Source of the DNA: CAYPZT01 sp964415435
GTDB lineage: Bacteria; Patescibacteriota; Microgenomatia; UBA1406; GWC2-37-13
Assembly: GCA_964415435.1 (NCBI GenBank)
Contig: CAYPZT010000008.1
Location: forward strand, 1 to 34,683
DNA length: 34,683 nucleotides
Direction: 5' to 3'
Shown here piece by piece: positions 6,653 through 14,392 of the stretch. Position 1 is the first letter of the stretch; the number at the start of each line of letters is the position of its first letter. The position numbers and the translations under genes were made by a program. The notes under the pieces were generated by a model. The model saw nothing but the letters and a program-made list of their open reading frames with translations. It was not told where the DNA came from and did no database searches.

Positions 6653-7666
6653 TTATTCGTAATAGGAAGAAAACTTTTCGACCAAATCGACAAGTCGTGA
6701 TGAATATCCCCACTCGTTGTCGTACCATCCAAACACCTTCACAAATGTTCCGTTTATGACTTTCGTATAATTTGCATCGAAGGTACACGAGTAAGGTGAA
6801 CCGATATAGTCAGAAGAAACAAGTACCTCAGTCTCATACGCCAGTATGCCTTTCATTTCATTTTCCGAGGCGTTTTTAAACGCATTATTAACCTCTTCGA
6901 TAGAGGTGGGCCGCTCGACAACGGCTGAGATGTCTGAAAATGATCCGGTTGGTACGGGAACACGCATGGCCATACCGTCTATTTTGCCATTCAACTGGGG
7001 AAGAGTTTTGACGACAGCCTTAGCGGCACCAGTCGTCGACGGTATGGTATTAAGAGTGGCTGCACGCGAACGTTCCTTGCTTTTCGAGGGATCATCAAGG
7101 AGCTCCTGTGTCGATGTATATGCATGTACCGTTGTCAGAAAGCCCGATACGATCTTAAACTGGTCAAGCACCTTAAACATTGGCGAAGCGCAGTTTGTCG
7201 TGCAGGAACAATTTGATAGCACATCACAACTCTTGAAATCGAACGTTGCATCGTTTACTCCTAGTACAACGTGGGGAGTTTCATCGTCTTTTGAAGGTGC
7301 AGTAAGAATGACTTTTTTCACACTACCTTTGAGATGTTTTTTAAGATCGTCCTTGTTCTCAAAAGCTCCTGTTGCATCGATAACAATATCTACACCATAT
7401 GAATCCCAAGGAATGGCTTCCGGTTCGGGTATCTGAGTCGCGACAATCTTGTTGTTATCAATCATGATCCCTCCATCAACTACCTTTACGTTTCTGTTAA
7501 AAGTTCTATATACAGAATCATATTTCAAAAGGTAGGCCAGCATATCAGGATTTGTTTTTCTGGTGTTGATCGCAACAATATCGAAGGCGCTTTTTTCCGA
7601 TGCGATACGGGTAAATGCTCTACCAATTCTTCCGAAGCCGTTTAATCCTACTTTTAATCTTTTCAT
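6653..7666 (-). CDS. gap: Glyceraldehyde-3-phosphate dehydrogenase (possible NADP preference)
   Basis: Oxidative phosphorylation of glyceraldehyde-3-phosphate to 1,3-bisphosphoglycerate, or the reverse. The 337 residues contain the Rossmann start GLNGFGRIGR (8-17), the catalytic cysteine in SNCSCTTNC (C155; the family usually reads SNASCTTNC), the catalytic His in TTVHAYTSTQ (H181) and the C-terminal WYDNEWGYSSRLVDLV. At the end of the second beta strand the sequence is AINTRKTNPDMLAYLLKYDS: the Asp that normally holds the adenosine ribose in NAD-specific enzymes (V-N-D) is Thr35, followed by Arg36-Lys37. From family knowledge this favours NADP(H). It is the third gene of the operon, 33 nt after glpX. 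Confidence 0.96.
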   Translation of the reverse strand: MKRLKVGLNGFGRIGRAFTRIASEKSAFDIVAINTRKTNPDMLAYLLKYDSVYRTFNRNVKVVDGGIMIDNNKIVATQIPEPEAIPWDSYGVDIVIDATGAFENKDDLKKHLKGSVKKVILTAPSKDDETPHVVLGVNDATFDFKSCDVLSNCSCTTNCASPMFKVLDQFKIVSGFLTTVHAYTSTQELLDDPSKSKERSRAATLNTIPSTTGAAKAVVKTLPQLNGKIDGMAMRVPVPTGSFSDISAVVERPTSIEEVNNAFKNASENEMKGILAYETEVLVSSDYIGSPYSCTFDANYTKVINGTFVKVFGWYDNEWGYSSRLVDLVEKFSSYYE

Positions 7667-7699
7667 ATTAGGTCAAAAAATAGTAATGATACAATCCTA

Positions 7700-8641
7700 T
7701 CAAGTTTCATGATGAAATGTGGTGATATAACGTATTGTTTTTGAGATACCCCTCATTACAATCGAATGAGTGATAATTTTTTTTCGTGTGACACGGACCC
7801 CTTCTAGTAAAGGTCCGTCAATGACGCCGGTCGCTGTAAACGTAACCTCATCAGAAGACACAAGGTCTGAGCGAGAATAGATTTTTTTGATGTCTGTAAT
7901 GCCGAACTCGCTAAGAAGTTTATGATCGCGCTCTTTAAGAGGATGAAATCTAGTGTAGATCTGACCTTCCAAGATTCGTATTGCGGCAGCTGCCAGAACT
8001 GCCTCGGTACTGGCTCCAATTCCAAGAAGCATGTCAATTCCCGACTCGTCGAAACAGGGAGCAATGCCGCCTGCGACATCACCATCGGTTATAAGGCGTA
8101 CACGTGCTCCGACCGACCGAATATCGTTGATAAGTTTCTCATGTCTTGGCCTATCAAGAACAAGAACCGTAATCTCGCGTACATCTTTCCCCAAAGCTTT
8201 GGCGGTTTTTCTGACATTATCCGCAACTGGCGCTTCTAAGTCCACAACATCTCTCGCTTCTTTTCCGACTGCGAGCTTGTCCATATAGGTATCGGGAGCG
8301 CTTAAAAACGTCCCTTTTTTCCCTGCGGCAATTACCGAGAGCGCATTGTATCTGCCATGAGCAACACTGTCTGTGCATTCAAGAGGATCGACGGCAAGGT
8401 CCATTCTGGGTTCTTCTGCTTCCCCCAAAACCTCACCGCTAAAAAGTTCCGGCGCCTCGTCTTTTTGGCCTTCACCGATGACCACAGTCCCTTTGAAGTG
8501 AATTTTCTTAAGACGGGACCGCATCGCATCGACAGCAGCCCGATCTGCTGCGTTTTTTTTACCACGACCAATCCAAGCAGCGGCAGAGATGGCGGCGGCC
8601 TCTGTAACACGAACAAACTCAAGTGCGAGGTTTCTATCCAT
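7700..8641 (-). CDS. glpX: Class II fructose-1,6-bisphosphatase
   Basis: Dephosphorylates fructose-1,6-bisphosphate to fructose-6-phosphate, the gluconeogenic direction. The start at 8641 (313 residues, MDRNLALEFVRVTEAAA) matches family N-termini. The metal and phosphate motifs are VVIGEGQKDEAPEL (56-66) and LAVDPLECTDSVAHGRYNAL (82-101), then GDVAGGI (residues near 215). The usual DPIEGT motif reads DPLECT, with Cys89 in place of Gly. The ATG lies one nucleotide beyond the aldolase stop codon, so it is tightly coupled to that gene. Pairing with a class I aldolase, GAPDH and PGK makes an operon able to carry triose phosphates up to fructose-6-phosphate. Confidence 0.94.
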   Translation of the reverse strand: MDRNLALEFVRVTEAAAISAAAWIGRGKKNAADRAAVDAMRSRLKKIHFKGTVVIGEGQKDEAPELFSGEVLGEAEEPRMDLAVDPLECTDSVAHGRYNALSVIAAGKKGTFLSAPDTYMDKLAVGKEARDVVDLEAPVADNVRKTAKALGKDVREITVLVLDRPRHEKLINDIRSVGARVRLITDGDVAGGIAPCFDESGIDMLLGIGASTEAVLAAAAIRILEGQIYTRFHPLKERDHKLLSEFGITDIKKIYSRSDLVSSDEVTFTATGVIDGPLLEGVRVTRKKIITHSIVMRGISKTIRYITTFHHET

Positions 8642-8642
8642 A

Positions 8643-9644
8643 TTACAACTTTCCCAGACTTGCTTTATATACTTTTTCTGCCCGACTCGTAAATACTTCT
8701 TGGGCTTTCGCTGTATTTTCTCTCTTCCCGCCCCACGCTTCCAATGCTTCACCTTGCAGGGCGCGACCGTAGGATGCTGTTATCCTCCATGGATAGTCCA
8801 GCGAATTATTTTTTATTTTATTTATCGCATCAAGATGAGTAGTCGCGAGTTCGGGGCTCTGTCCGCCTGACAGGAATGCAACGCCGGCGACGGTAGAAGG
8901 AACGGTCTTTTTAAAAACATCAAGAGTATCTTCCGCGACTGTCCCAACCGGTGCCGGAACACTGTTTTTTTTGCCTGCCGTAATCATGTTTGGTTTTAAA
9001 ACCATTCCAGTAAGCTCAATTCCAACTTCCTTCAGTTCTTCAAAAACGGCCGTAAGAACTTTTTCGGTAACCGCTTTATCCTGTTGCAGTGAATGATCGC
9101 CATCCATAAGCACTTCGGGTTCTACGATAGGAACAATATCGTGTCTTTGGCAGGTGATAGCGTATAGGGCCAGGTCACGAGCATTCCTTTGGATGCTTGC
9201 GGTTGAAGGATGATTCGTGTCGATGGCGTAGACCGCTCTCCATTTGGCAAATCTAGCCCCAAGACGCGAATATTCCTTCAATCTTTCCTCAAGACCATCC
9301 AGCCCTTGAGTGAAGGTATCAATTTCAGACGGAGATAAGAGACTAGTCCCTTGATCTACTTTAATGCCCGGTACAATACCTTTATCCTGGAGAAGTTTAG
9401 GAAAATGGATCCCTGCGTCTGAGGATTGTCGGATAGTTTCGTCGTAGAGGATGACACCGCTGACGTAGTTTTCAATTCCTGCTGCAGTAAAAAGAAGCTG
9501 TCGGTACTGTCTATTTATTTCGGGATTGGAGTCAACACCAATTGTGGCGAGGCGTTTCTTTATAGTAGAGGTGCTTTCGTCGGCAGCAAGGATTGTCTTC
9601 GAAACAAGTTTTTCTGCAGTTGATTTAAGTAATTCTGTATTCAT
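8643..9644 (-). CDS. fba: Class I fructose-bisphosphate aldolase
   Basis: Schiff-base (metal-independent) aldolase linking fructose-1,6-bisphosphate with the triose phosphates. The 333 residues include the N-terminal ILAADESTSTIKKRL (18-32), GIKVDQGTSLL, FAKWRAVYAI (family Lys and Arg of the active site), VPIVEPEVLMDGDHSL, the Schiff-base Lys in GMVLKPNMIT, and AFLSGGQSPELA. It is the eukaryote-like class I type and not the DhnA type. It is the first gene of the operon with a good promoter upstream (TTGACA/TATGAT at 9675-9704). The TATGAT repeats closer to the gene (9665-9670, minus), leaving open a second transcript start. Confidence 0.96.
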   Translation of the reverse strand: MNTELLKSTAEKLVSKTILAADESTSTIKKRLATIGVDSNPEINRQYRQLLFTAAGIENYVSGVILYDETIRQSSDAGIHFPKLLQDKGIVPGIKVDQGTSLLSPSEIDTFTQGLDGLEERLKEYSRLGARFAKWRAVYAIDTNHPSTASIQRNARDLALYAITCQRHDIVPIVEPEVLMDGDHSLQQDKAVTEKVLTAVFEELKEVGIELTGMVLKPNMITAGKKNSVPAPVGTVAEDTLDVFKKTVPSTVAGVAFLSGGQSPELATTHLDAINKIKNNSLDYPWRITASYGRALQGEALEAWGGKRENTAKAQEVFTSRAEKVYKASLGKL

Positions 9645-9674
9645 ATGCAGGATAACTCGTAATTATCATACACT

Positions 9675-9704
9675 ATCATACATTTTTATTTCAGCACTTG
9701 TCAA
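9675..9704 (-). promoter_or_regulatory. Promoter of the aldolase-glpX-gap-pgk operon, overlapping the divergent HIT promoter
   Basis: On the minus strand TTGACA (9699-9704), an 18-nt spacer and TATGAT (9675-9680). A second TATGAT lies at 9665-9670. On the plus strand TTGTCA (9698-9703) overlaps the same bases and could be the -35 for the HIT gene's TATAAT (9719-9724), though with a short 15-nt spacer. The two divergent units therefore appear to share one -35 region. Confidence 0.7.
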
Positions 9705-9731
9705 CAGAAACAAGCGTATATAATAGTATAT

Positions 9732-10130
9732 ATGGAGTCTTGTATTTTCTGCAAGCTTGTGAAGGGTGAAATACCAAGTTATAAAACCTATGAGGACCAA
9801 TTCTTTTTGGGTTTTCTTGATATACGCCCCCTTAACCCCGGGAACTCTCTTCTTATTCCAAAAAAGCATTACAGATGGGTCTACGACGTTCCAAACTTCG
9901 GTGAATATTGGGAAGCTGCAAAAAAACTCGCTATTAAAACACAGTCAATAGTAAGTTCGGAGTCGGTTGGGTTTTTGACATTGGGATACGAAGTGCCGCA
10001 TGCACACATACGTATAGTGCCGAGATTCCCAAATGATGGACATAATAACGGCATCCTCCTGAGTGAGGTCAAGAACATTTCGGATAACGAGATGGAAAAC
10101 CTTGCGCAAAAAATATTTACGAAGACCTGA
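9732..10130 (+). CDS. HIT-domain protein with altered third histidine
   Basis: A 132-residue histidine-triad protein, probably a nucleotide phosphoramidase or dinucleotide polyphosphate hydrolase. The N-terminal CIFCKLVKGEIPSYKTYED with a CxxC is typical of HINT-like members. LDIRPLNPGNSLLIPKKHY is the standard core. The signature that normally reads HxHxH reads H90-A-H92-I-R94: the nucleophilic middle His is kept but the third His is Arg. The tail lacks the usual long helix after the motif. The ATG lies 7 nt after TATAAT (9719-9724), so the message is probably leaderless. It is divergent from the glycolytic operon. Confidence 0.88.
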   Translation: MESCIFCKLVKGEIPSYKTYEDQFFLGFLDIRPLNPGNSLLIPKKHYRWVYDVPNFGEYWEAAKKLAIKTQSIVSSESVGFLTLGYEVPHAHIRIVPRFPNDGHNNGILLSEVKNISDNEMENLAQKIFTKT

Positions 10131-10224
10131 TCCTCTTACATCTCTCTTACTCATTTTTCTTTGTATTTTTGCATGTGTACAGTATTTTCCATTGTATTGC
10201 GAATGGCGAAAGGAGGTGAAAAAT

Positions 10225-10320
10225 ATGAATGACTTTTTTTCTATAGAGCAAAATTATTCTGATATTCCGGAAGAGTTCCGTGATATTGCTGATGAGAGGG
10301 TAAGCGACGATGAACCCTAG
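10225..10320 (+). CDS. Small acidic microprotein
   Basis: A 31-residue ORF starting MNDFFSIEQNYSDIPEEFRD. About one third of its residues are Asp or Glu. The start is fixed by a textbook AGGAGGTGA (10211-10219) 5 nt upstream of the ATG. A longer in-frame reading exists that begins inside the HIT gene and would add a hydrophobic segment, but it has no ribosome site. No family is recognised. Its stop TAG overlaps the stop of the convergent membrane gene (CTAG, 10317-10320). Confidence 0.6.
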   Translation: MNDFFSIEQNYSDIPEEFRDIADERVSDDEP

Positions 10321-11714
10321 CGGGATGTTTTTTGGTAGAGCACAGTAGAAGAATCGCTATATATCTGTTTCCACCCATAGGTGTTTCCCTGTTCCTTGAG
10401 CAGGATGTCGAGGAAGGTATTGGGGCTGATCAATAGGTAATCCGTACCTGTTTTTTTGAGGATCGTGTCCCACCCTGGCTGTGTCTGGATTATCGAGAGA
10501 TAGACGGAGTACGGATTGGTGCCGTCTTCACCTCTCCACGCAGACATGCGTCCGTCTATAAATACTTTGTTTTCAGTTCTTTGCCATACAAGAAACCCGC
10601 CCCATTCGTAGTTTGCAAAGATATTTCCCTCAAGATTAGGATATTTTGACAGTAGTAAGCATGGGTAGTTCGTCACTCTGTTTGAACAATATTTCTGCCA
10701 GGTGTGTGACGTTAAAGTTTGAGGAATCCGTATAACAGCAACACCAACAGCTGCTGCCAAAAGCAGAGGTACAGTTATTTCATGGGGAAAACGCATGTTT
10801 TTGGATGGTAACGCATAAAGAACTGTGAGGGCGCTCATTGTCGCAAAAAATGGTATATTGCGTCTTGCACCAAGTGAAAGAAGAGTAAAAAGCGTAAGAA
10901 GGAGTAGAAAAGGAATAGATACTTTCCTTCGGTGACTCGCGATTCCAACCGTCACGAAGTACAAGACGATAATTATCAACTTCGTGGCCATATCAGGCGG
11001 AACCCATTCGGCGATAAGGGAGGCAAGCGGCGATGTGGCGTGTCGGAGGACTTCAAGATAAGCAAGGTGGCCAAACGGGTTTATAAATGTGGCAACAATG
11101 CTTATTACACCTACTGCCACAAGGCGAACAGTTTGTATTTTGAAAGCTCCCTTTTTGATGATGCTATTTAAAATGTAGGATCCCAATACAGGAATACCGA
11201 TGAAGAATCCGACATGCGAGTTGACCCATACCAGAAAAAGAAAAGGCACCGGAATAAGGTATTTTTCTTTTCCTTCGTTCACTTTTTGCATGAGCCAAAG
11301 AAGTAATAAAAAAAGCAGGTAAGTGACAAACTGCGACCTTAAGCCTAAATCAAAAACTACCGATGACGATAAATAGATAATGATAAATGCGACTCCTTTC
11401 ACAAACAGATCGCCCGAGGCAATCTTCATGAAAAGAAAACCGCACAGAGTAATAATAGCTGCTCCGAGGATACTCACGCCATTGAAGCCAAAGGAATCAT
11501 AGGTTGCCGCAAGGAAAACGTCGTAAAGAAAACTCGGATTGAACGCTTTATAGTCAGACAGATAATAGGAAAAAGTGTTCTCAAGACAGGGCTTTCCCCG
11601 CGTAATGAGCTCATGCCCGCACCTGTAGTGCCAACCGAAATCTGTATCAAGGGAAGGCACAAATGCCAGTAGGAAAAAAATAAGACAAAATAATAGCAGA
11701 AGCAGTCTGTTCAC
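10317..11714 (-). CDS. Polytopic membrane protein, GT-C glycosyltransferase-like
   Basis: A 465-residue protein with about ten hydrophobic segments spread over residues 1-330, followed by a soluble C-terminal region (about 340-465). The first loop carries LDTDFGWHYRCGHELITRG; an acidic D-x-D in the first extracytoplasmic loop is the usual GT-C feature. The soluble tail contains NYEWGGFLVWQRTENKVFIDGRMSAWRG and TDYLLISPNTFLD, a pattern common in uncharacterised bacterial membrane glycosyltransferase-like proteins. A likely role is transfer of a sugar from a lipid-linked donor at the outer membrane face, but donor and acceptor are unknown. No convincing Shine-Dalgarno is seen at the start. It is a single-gene unit. 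Confidence 0.7.
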   Translation of the reverse strand: MNRLLLLLFCLIFFLLAFVPSLDTDFGWHYRCGHELITRGKPCLENTFSYYLSDYKAFNPSFLYDVFLAATYDSFGFNGVSILGAAIITLCGFLFMKIASGDLFVKGVAFIIIYLSSSVVFDLGLRSQFVTYLLFLLLLWLMQKVNEGKEKYLIPVPFLFLVWVNSHVGFFIGIPVLGSYILNSIIKKGAFKIQTVRLVAVGVISIVATFINPFGHLAYLEVLRHATSPLASLIAEWVPPDMATKLIIIVLYFVTVGIASHRRKVSIPFLLLLTLFTLLSLGARRNIPFFATMSALTVLYALPSKNMRFPHEITVPLLLAAAVGVAVIRIPQTLTSHTWQKYCSNRVTNYPCLLLSKYPNLEGNIFANYEWGGFLVWQRTENKVFIDGRMSAWRGEDGTNPYSVYLSIIQTQPGWDTILKKTGTDYLLISPNTFLDILLKEQGNTYGWKQIYSDSSTVLYQKTSR

Positions 11715-11776
11715 ATTTTGATTATATCCGATCTGAAGTACTATCTATTGTTTTAAGCGTGCGTTTGCAGTTTTAG

Positions 11777-11926
11777 CTAAATTTGGTTTTTGTTGCCTGG
11801 CTGTAGTTTCTGATTTTGCAATGCCGTCAACTGTTCTTCAATTTGCTGAGCATTGAAGTGCGCTAAATGACCAATTTTGCGCACTGATTCAGGGCTCGCC
11901 GTTGACCATGCAACAGTATTAACATT
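11777..11926 (-). pseudogene. Possible gene remnant downstream of clpB (49-codon open frame without a good start)
   Basis: Between clpB and the GT-C-like gene, the minus strand has an open frame from a TAG at 11927-11929 to a TAG at 11777-11779. The translation looks like a real protein tail: SPESVRKIGHLAHFNAQQIE followed by a Gln-rich helix. There is no ATG; only a GTG in the middle (35 codons) without ribosome site. I read it as the surviving C-terminus of a lost gene, or a micro-gene with an unusual start. No family is recognised. The rest of 11715-11953 holds only a hairpin next to clpB. Confidence 0.3.
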
Positions 11927-11930
11927 CTAT

Positions 11931-11953
11931 TTTGAGAAAATCAACTTCTCAAA
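11931..11953 (-). terminator. Hairpin immediately after the clpB stop codon
   Basis: TTTGAGAA (11931-11938) pairs perfectly with TTCTCAAA (11946-11953) around a 7-nt loop, directly abutting the clpB stop at 11954-11956. It is AT-rich and lacks a clean T-run on the minus strand, so it may be a weak terminator or an mRNA-end stabilising stem. Confidence 0.4.
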
Positions 11954-14095
11954 TTAGTTTGGTTTTTTAATGGAGATCGTGAACTTATTTTGTTTAAAGT
12001 CAACGAATATCATATCGCCGGGCTTAATTTTATTTTCAATAATCTGAAGAGCAATCTCGTCGACTATATATTCGTCGATGACCCGCTTGAGAGGGCGTGC
12101 ACCGAATACCTCATCGAAACCAATAATACTAAGCTCCCTTTTCGCAGTATCGGCAAGCTCAAGCGATAGATCCTGTTTTTTGAGTCTTTCGCCAACCTCT
12201 TTCAACTGGAGTTCCACAATTTTGCTTATCATCTCCGAGGTAAGCGGATGATAAAACACAATGCTATCGAGTCTGTTGATGAACTCCGGCTTGAAAAAGT
12301 GTTTTACGGAATCCATTATCTTCTGTTCACGTTCTTTCTCTTGTATCTTTTCCCGGTAGAACTCGCTCCCAAGATTGGAAGTGAGAATAATGATGGTATT
12401 TTTGAAGTTTACAATCCTACCTCTTCCATCGGTGAGGCGTCCTTCGTCAAGAATCTGCAGAAAAACATTAAATATCTGCGGATTAGCCTTTTCGATCTCG
12501 TCAAAGAGAATGACGGAAAACGGTTTTCTTCGTACCGCCTCTGTAAGTTGTCCACCTTCCTCGTATCCTACATATCCAGGGGGTGAACCGATGAGGCGGG
12601 CCACCGAATGGGCTTCCTGATATTCACTCATGTCTATGCGGATCATTGCCTTTTCGTCGTTAAAAAGGGAGTAGGCGAGCGCTTTGGCCGTTTCTGTTTT
12701 TCCAACGCCGGTTGGGCCCAAAAACAGGAAAGAACCTATGGGTTTCTGTTCTTCGCCCAGTCCAGTTCTCGAACGTCGTATTGCGTTCGCTATTTTTTTG
12801 AGAGCATGATCCTGGCCGATTACCCGTTCTTGTAGTTCTTTTTCGAGATGTGCAAGTCTGTCGGATTCTGATGAAAGAAGACGGGTAACGGGGATTCCTG
12901 TCCATCGGGCAACAATTCGTGCAATGTCTTCATCGGTTACCTCCTCTTTGAGAAGCCGATCTTCGGGAGAAATGGTTTTCCACTCCTTTTCAACCTCGAC
13001 CAGTTTTTTTTCTATCTCGGGGATCTTCCCGAATTTTAGCTCTGCCGCCTTGTCCAGAAGAACTTCCCGCTCCGCTTTATCAAGTTCTGCTTTTAGCTTA
13101 TCCAACTCAATGCGGTATTTTTGAAGATCGGCAATTATTTTTTTCTGTTTTTGCCACTTTTCATGGAGACTGTCAAATTGGGCTTGCAGTTTTTTGCGTT
13201 CCTTCTCGAGAGCATCTTTTCGTACTTCGAGTCCTTTTTCTTTTTTTAAGGCCGCAAGCTCAATGTCAAGCTGTATCACTTTACGTTTGATCTGATCAAG
13301 ATCCAGGGGAAGGGAATCAATATCGATCTTGGCTGCGGCCGCTGCTTCGTCGATTAAATCTATAGCCTTGTCGGGTAGAAACCGGTCAGGTATGTAACGG
13401 ATCGAAAGATTAACGGCAGCAATAAGGGCATCATCAGATATTTTTATTCCATGGTGTACCTCATACTTTTCCTTAATGCCGCGCAAAATGGCAATACTGC
13501 TCTCCGGACTAGGTTCATCTACATATACAGGCTGGAATCGCCTTTCCAGCGCGGGGTCTTTTTCAATCCTCTGTCGATATTCACGGACCGTTGTGGCACC
13601 TATTGCGTGAAGGAGACCCCGCGCAAGCGCGGGCTTGAGCATGTTGCCGGCGTCAGCTGAACCCTCTGCCGCTCCTGCTCCAACGATGGTATGAAGCTCA
13701 TCTATGAAAAGGATAATTCTGCCTTCGCTCTTTTCTATTTCACCAAGTACCTTCTTGAGACGTTGTTCAAACTCACCTCTAAAAGCGGCTCCCGCAACAA
13801 GGGCAGTGAGGTCAAGCGAGAGAAGCTTCTTGTTTTTGAGGGTGTCGGGAACATCGCCGTCAATGATGCGGTTGGCAAGCCCTTCTACGATAGCCGTCTT
13901 TCCGACCCCAGGATCGCCTAAAAGAACAGGATTGTTCTTGGTACGTCTTGAGAGGATTTGGACAACGCGTCGTATCTCCTCATCGCGCCCTATGACGGGG
14001 TCAAGTTTGCCTTCTTTGGCAAGGGCAGTAAGATCGGTTGTATACTTCTCCAGAGCGTTTTTATCATCCTCTGGAGGCTGATAATTCATCTGCAT
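11954..14095 (-). CDS. clpB: ClpB-type AAA+ disaggregase lacking the N-terminal domain
   Basis: An ATP-driven protein disaggregase. The 713 residues hold two AAA+ modules: Walker A GDPGVGKT (60-67) with Walker B ILFIDELH (128-135), and Walker A GPTGVGKT (460-467) with VILFDEIEKA. Between them is a long charged coiled coil (about 265-375), the M-domain that defines ClpB against ClpA or ClpC. The Clp N-domain (about 150 residues) is absent: the protein starts MQMNYQPPEDDKNALEKYTT, right at the linker into AAA1, and the upstream DNA is promoter plus yidD. It has a near-consensus promoter whose -10 ends 6 nt before the ATG, so it is probably leaderless; Met3 is an alternative start. No heat-shock repressor site of the CIRCE type is visible. 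Confidence 0.94.
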   Translation of the reverse strand: MQMNYQPPEDDKNALEKYTTDLTALAKEGKLDPVIGRDEEIRRVVQILSRRTKNNPVLLGDPGVGKTAIVEGLANRIIDGDVPDTLKNKKLLSLDLTALVAGAAFRGEFEQRLKKVLGEIEKSEGRIILFIDELHTIVGAGAAEGSADAGNMLKPALARGLLHAIGATTVREYRQRIEKDPALERRFQPVYVDEPSPESSIAILRGIKEKYEVHHGIKISDDALIAAVNLSIRYIPDRFLPDKAIDLIDEAAAAAKIDIDSLPLDLDQIKRKVIQLDIELAALKKEKGLEVRKDALEKERKKLQAQFDSLHEKWQKQKKIIADLQKYRIELDKLKAELDKAEREVLLDKAAELKFGKIPEIEKKLVEVEKEWKTISPEDRLLKEEVTDEDIARIVARWTGIPVTRLLSSESDRLAHLEKELQERVIGQDHALKKIANAIRRSRTGLGEEQKPIGSFLFLGPTGVGKTETAKALAYSLFNDEKAMIRIDMSEYQEAHSVARLIGSPPGYVGYEEGGQLTEAVRRKPFSVILFDEIEKANPQIFNVFLQILDEGRLTDGRGRIVNFKNTIIILTSNLGSEFYREKIQEKEREQKIMDSVKHFFKPEFINRLDSIVFYHPLTSEMISKIVELQLKEVGERLKKQDLSLELADTAKRELSIIGFDEVFGARPLKRVIDEYIVDEIALQIIENKIKPGDMIFVDFKQNKFTISIKKPN

Positions 14096-14101
14096 AACAT
14101 A

Positions 14102-14130
14102 ATTGTAGTACCGTTTGGCAGTCTTGTCAA
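14102..14130 (-). promoter_or_regulatory. Near-consensus promoter of clpB placed for a leaderless mRNA
   Basis: On the minus strand TTGACA (14125-14130), exactly 17 nt, then TACAAT (14102-14107). Six nucleotides (14096-14101) separate the -10 from the ATG at 14095, so a start of transcription 7 nt past the -10 falls on the A of the start codon. This is one of the two clearest leaderless promoters of the window because both hexamers and the spacer are ideal. Confidence 0.8.
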
Positions 14131-14141
14131 GCGATTGCTAA

Positions 14142-14378
14142 TTAGGGGAGAGGGTCGTACCCACCCTTGTTCCATGGGTGGCACCTCACAATACGCTGAA
14201 GTCCTAAAACCACTCCTTTGAGGGACCCGTATTTGGAAACAGCTTGGTAGGTATATTCAGAGCAGGTAGGAGAAAAGCGGCAGATCTGATCCGTCATAAA
14301 AAGAGCGCGGAGAACAGGCTTATGGAAAAGACTACTCTTCTGATATAAGCGTATAAAGCTCAGAATTACCTTTTTCAT
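14142..14378 (-). CDS. yidD: Membrane protein insertion efficiency factor YidD
   Basis: A 78-residue member of the YidD family (formerly UPF0161), a small membrane-associated protein that helps YidC-dependent insertion. The characteristic sequence runs LSFIRLYQKSSLF, then CRFSPTCSEYTYQAVSKYGS, VVLGLQRIVRCHPWNKGGYD and a final PLP, with the conserved cysteines in place. In many bacteria it sits with rpmH, rnpA and yidC; here it is alone, divergent from trmD. A TATACT (14385-14390, minus) ends 6 nt before the ATG, so it is probably leaderless, and this hexamer overlaps the -10 of trmD on the other strand. Confidence 0.93.
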   Translation of the reverse strand: MKKVILSFIRLYQKSSLFHKPVLRALFMTDQICRFSPTCSEYTYQAVSKYGSLKGVVLGLQRIVRCHPWNKGGYDPLP

Positions 14379-14384
14379 GGCTAT

Positions 14385-14392
14385 AGTATAAT
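14385..14392. promoter_or_regulatory. Overlapping divergent -10 elements for yidD and trmD
   Basis: The eight bases AGTATAAT hold TATAAT for trmD on the plus strand (14387-14392) and TATACT for yidD on the minus strand (14385-14390). The yidD ATG is 6 nt and the trmD ATG 7 nt from its hexamer. Only 21 bp separate the two start codons, so the -35 region of each gene must lie inside the coding sequence of the other. Confidence 0.65.

Noticed and set aside
6846..7436. 196-codon plus-strand frame opposite gap
   Set aside because: It is an antisense shadow of a highly conserved gene and shows no protein-family features.
10063..10320. Longer reading of the acidic microprotein starting inside the HIT gene with a hydrophobic segment
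   Set aside because: It has no ribosome site and overlaps the HIT gene out of frame, whereas the internal ATG at 10225 has a perfect Shine-Dalgarno.
11715..11953. Possible small RNA between clpB and the GT-C-like gene
   Set aside because: No promoter, stable fold or terminator pair is visible other than the short hairpin beside the clpB stop.
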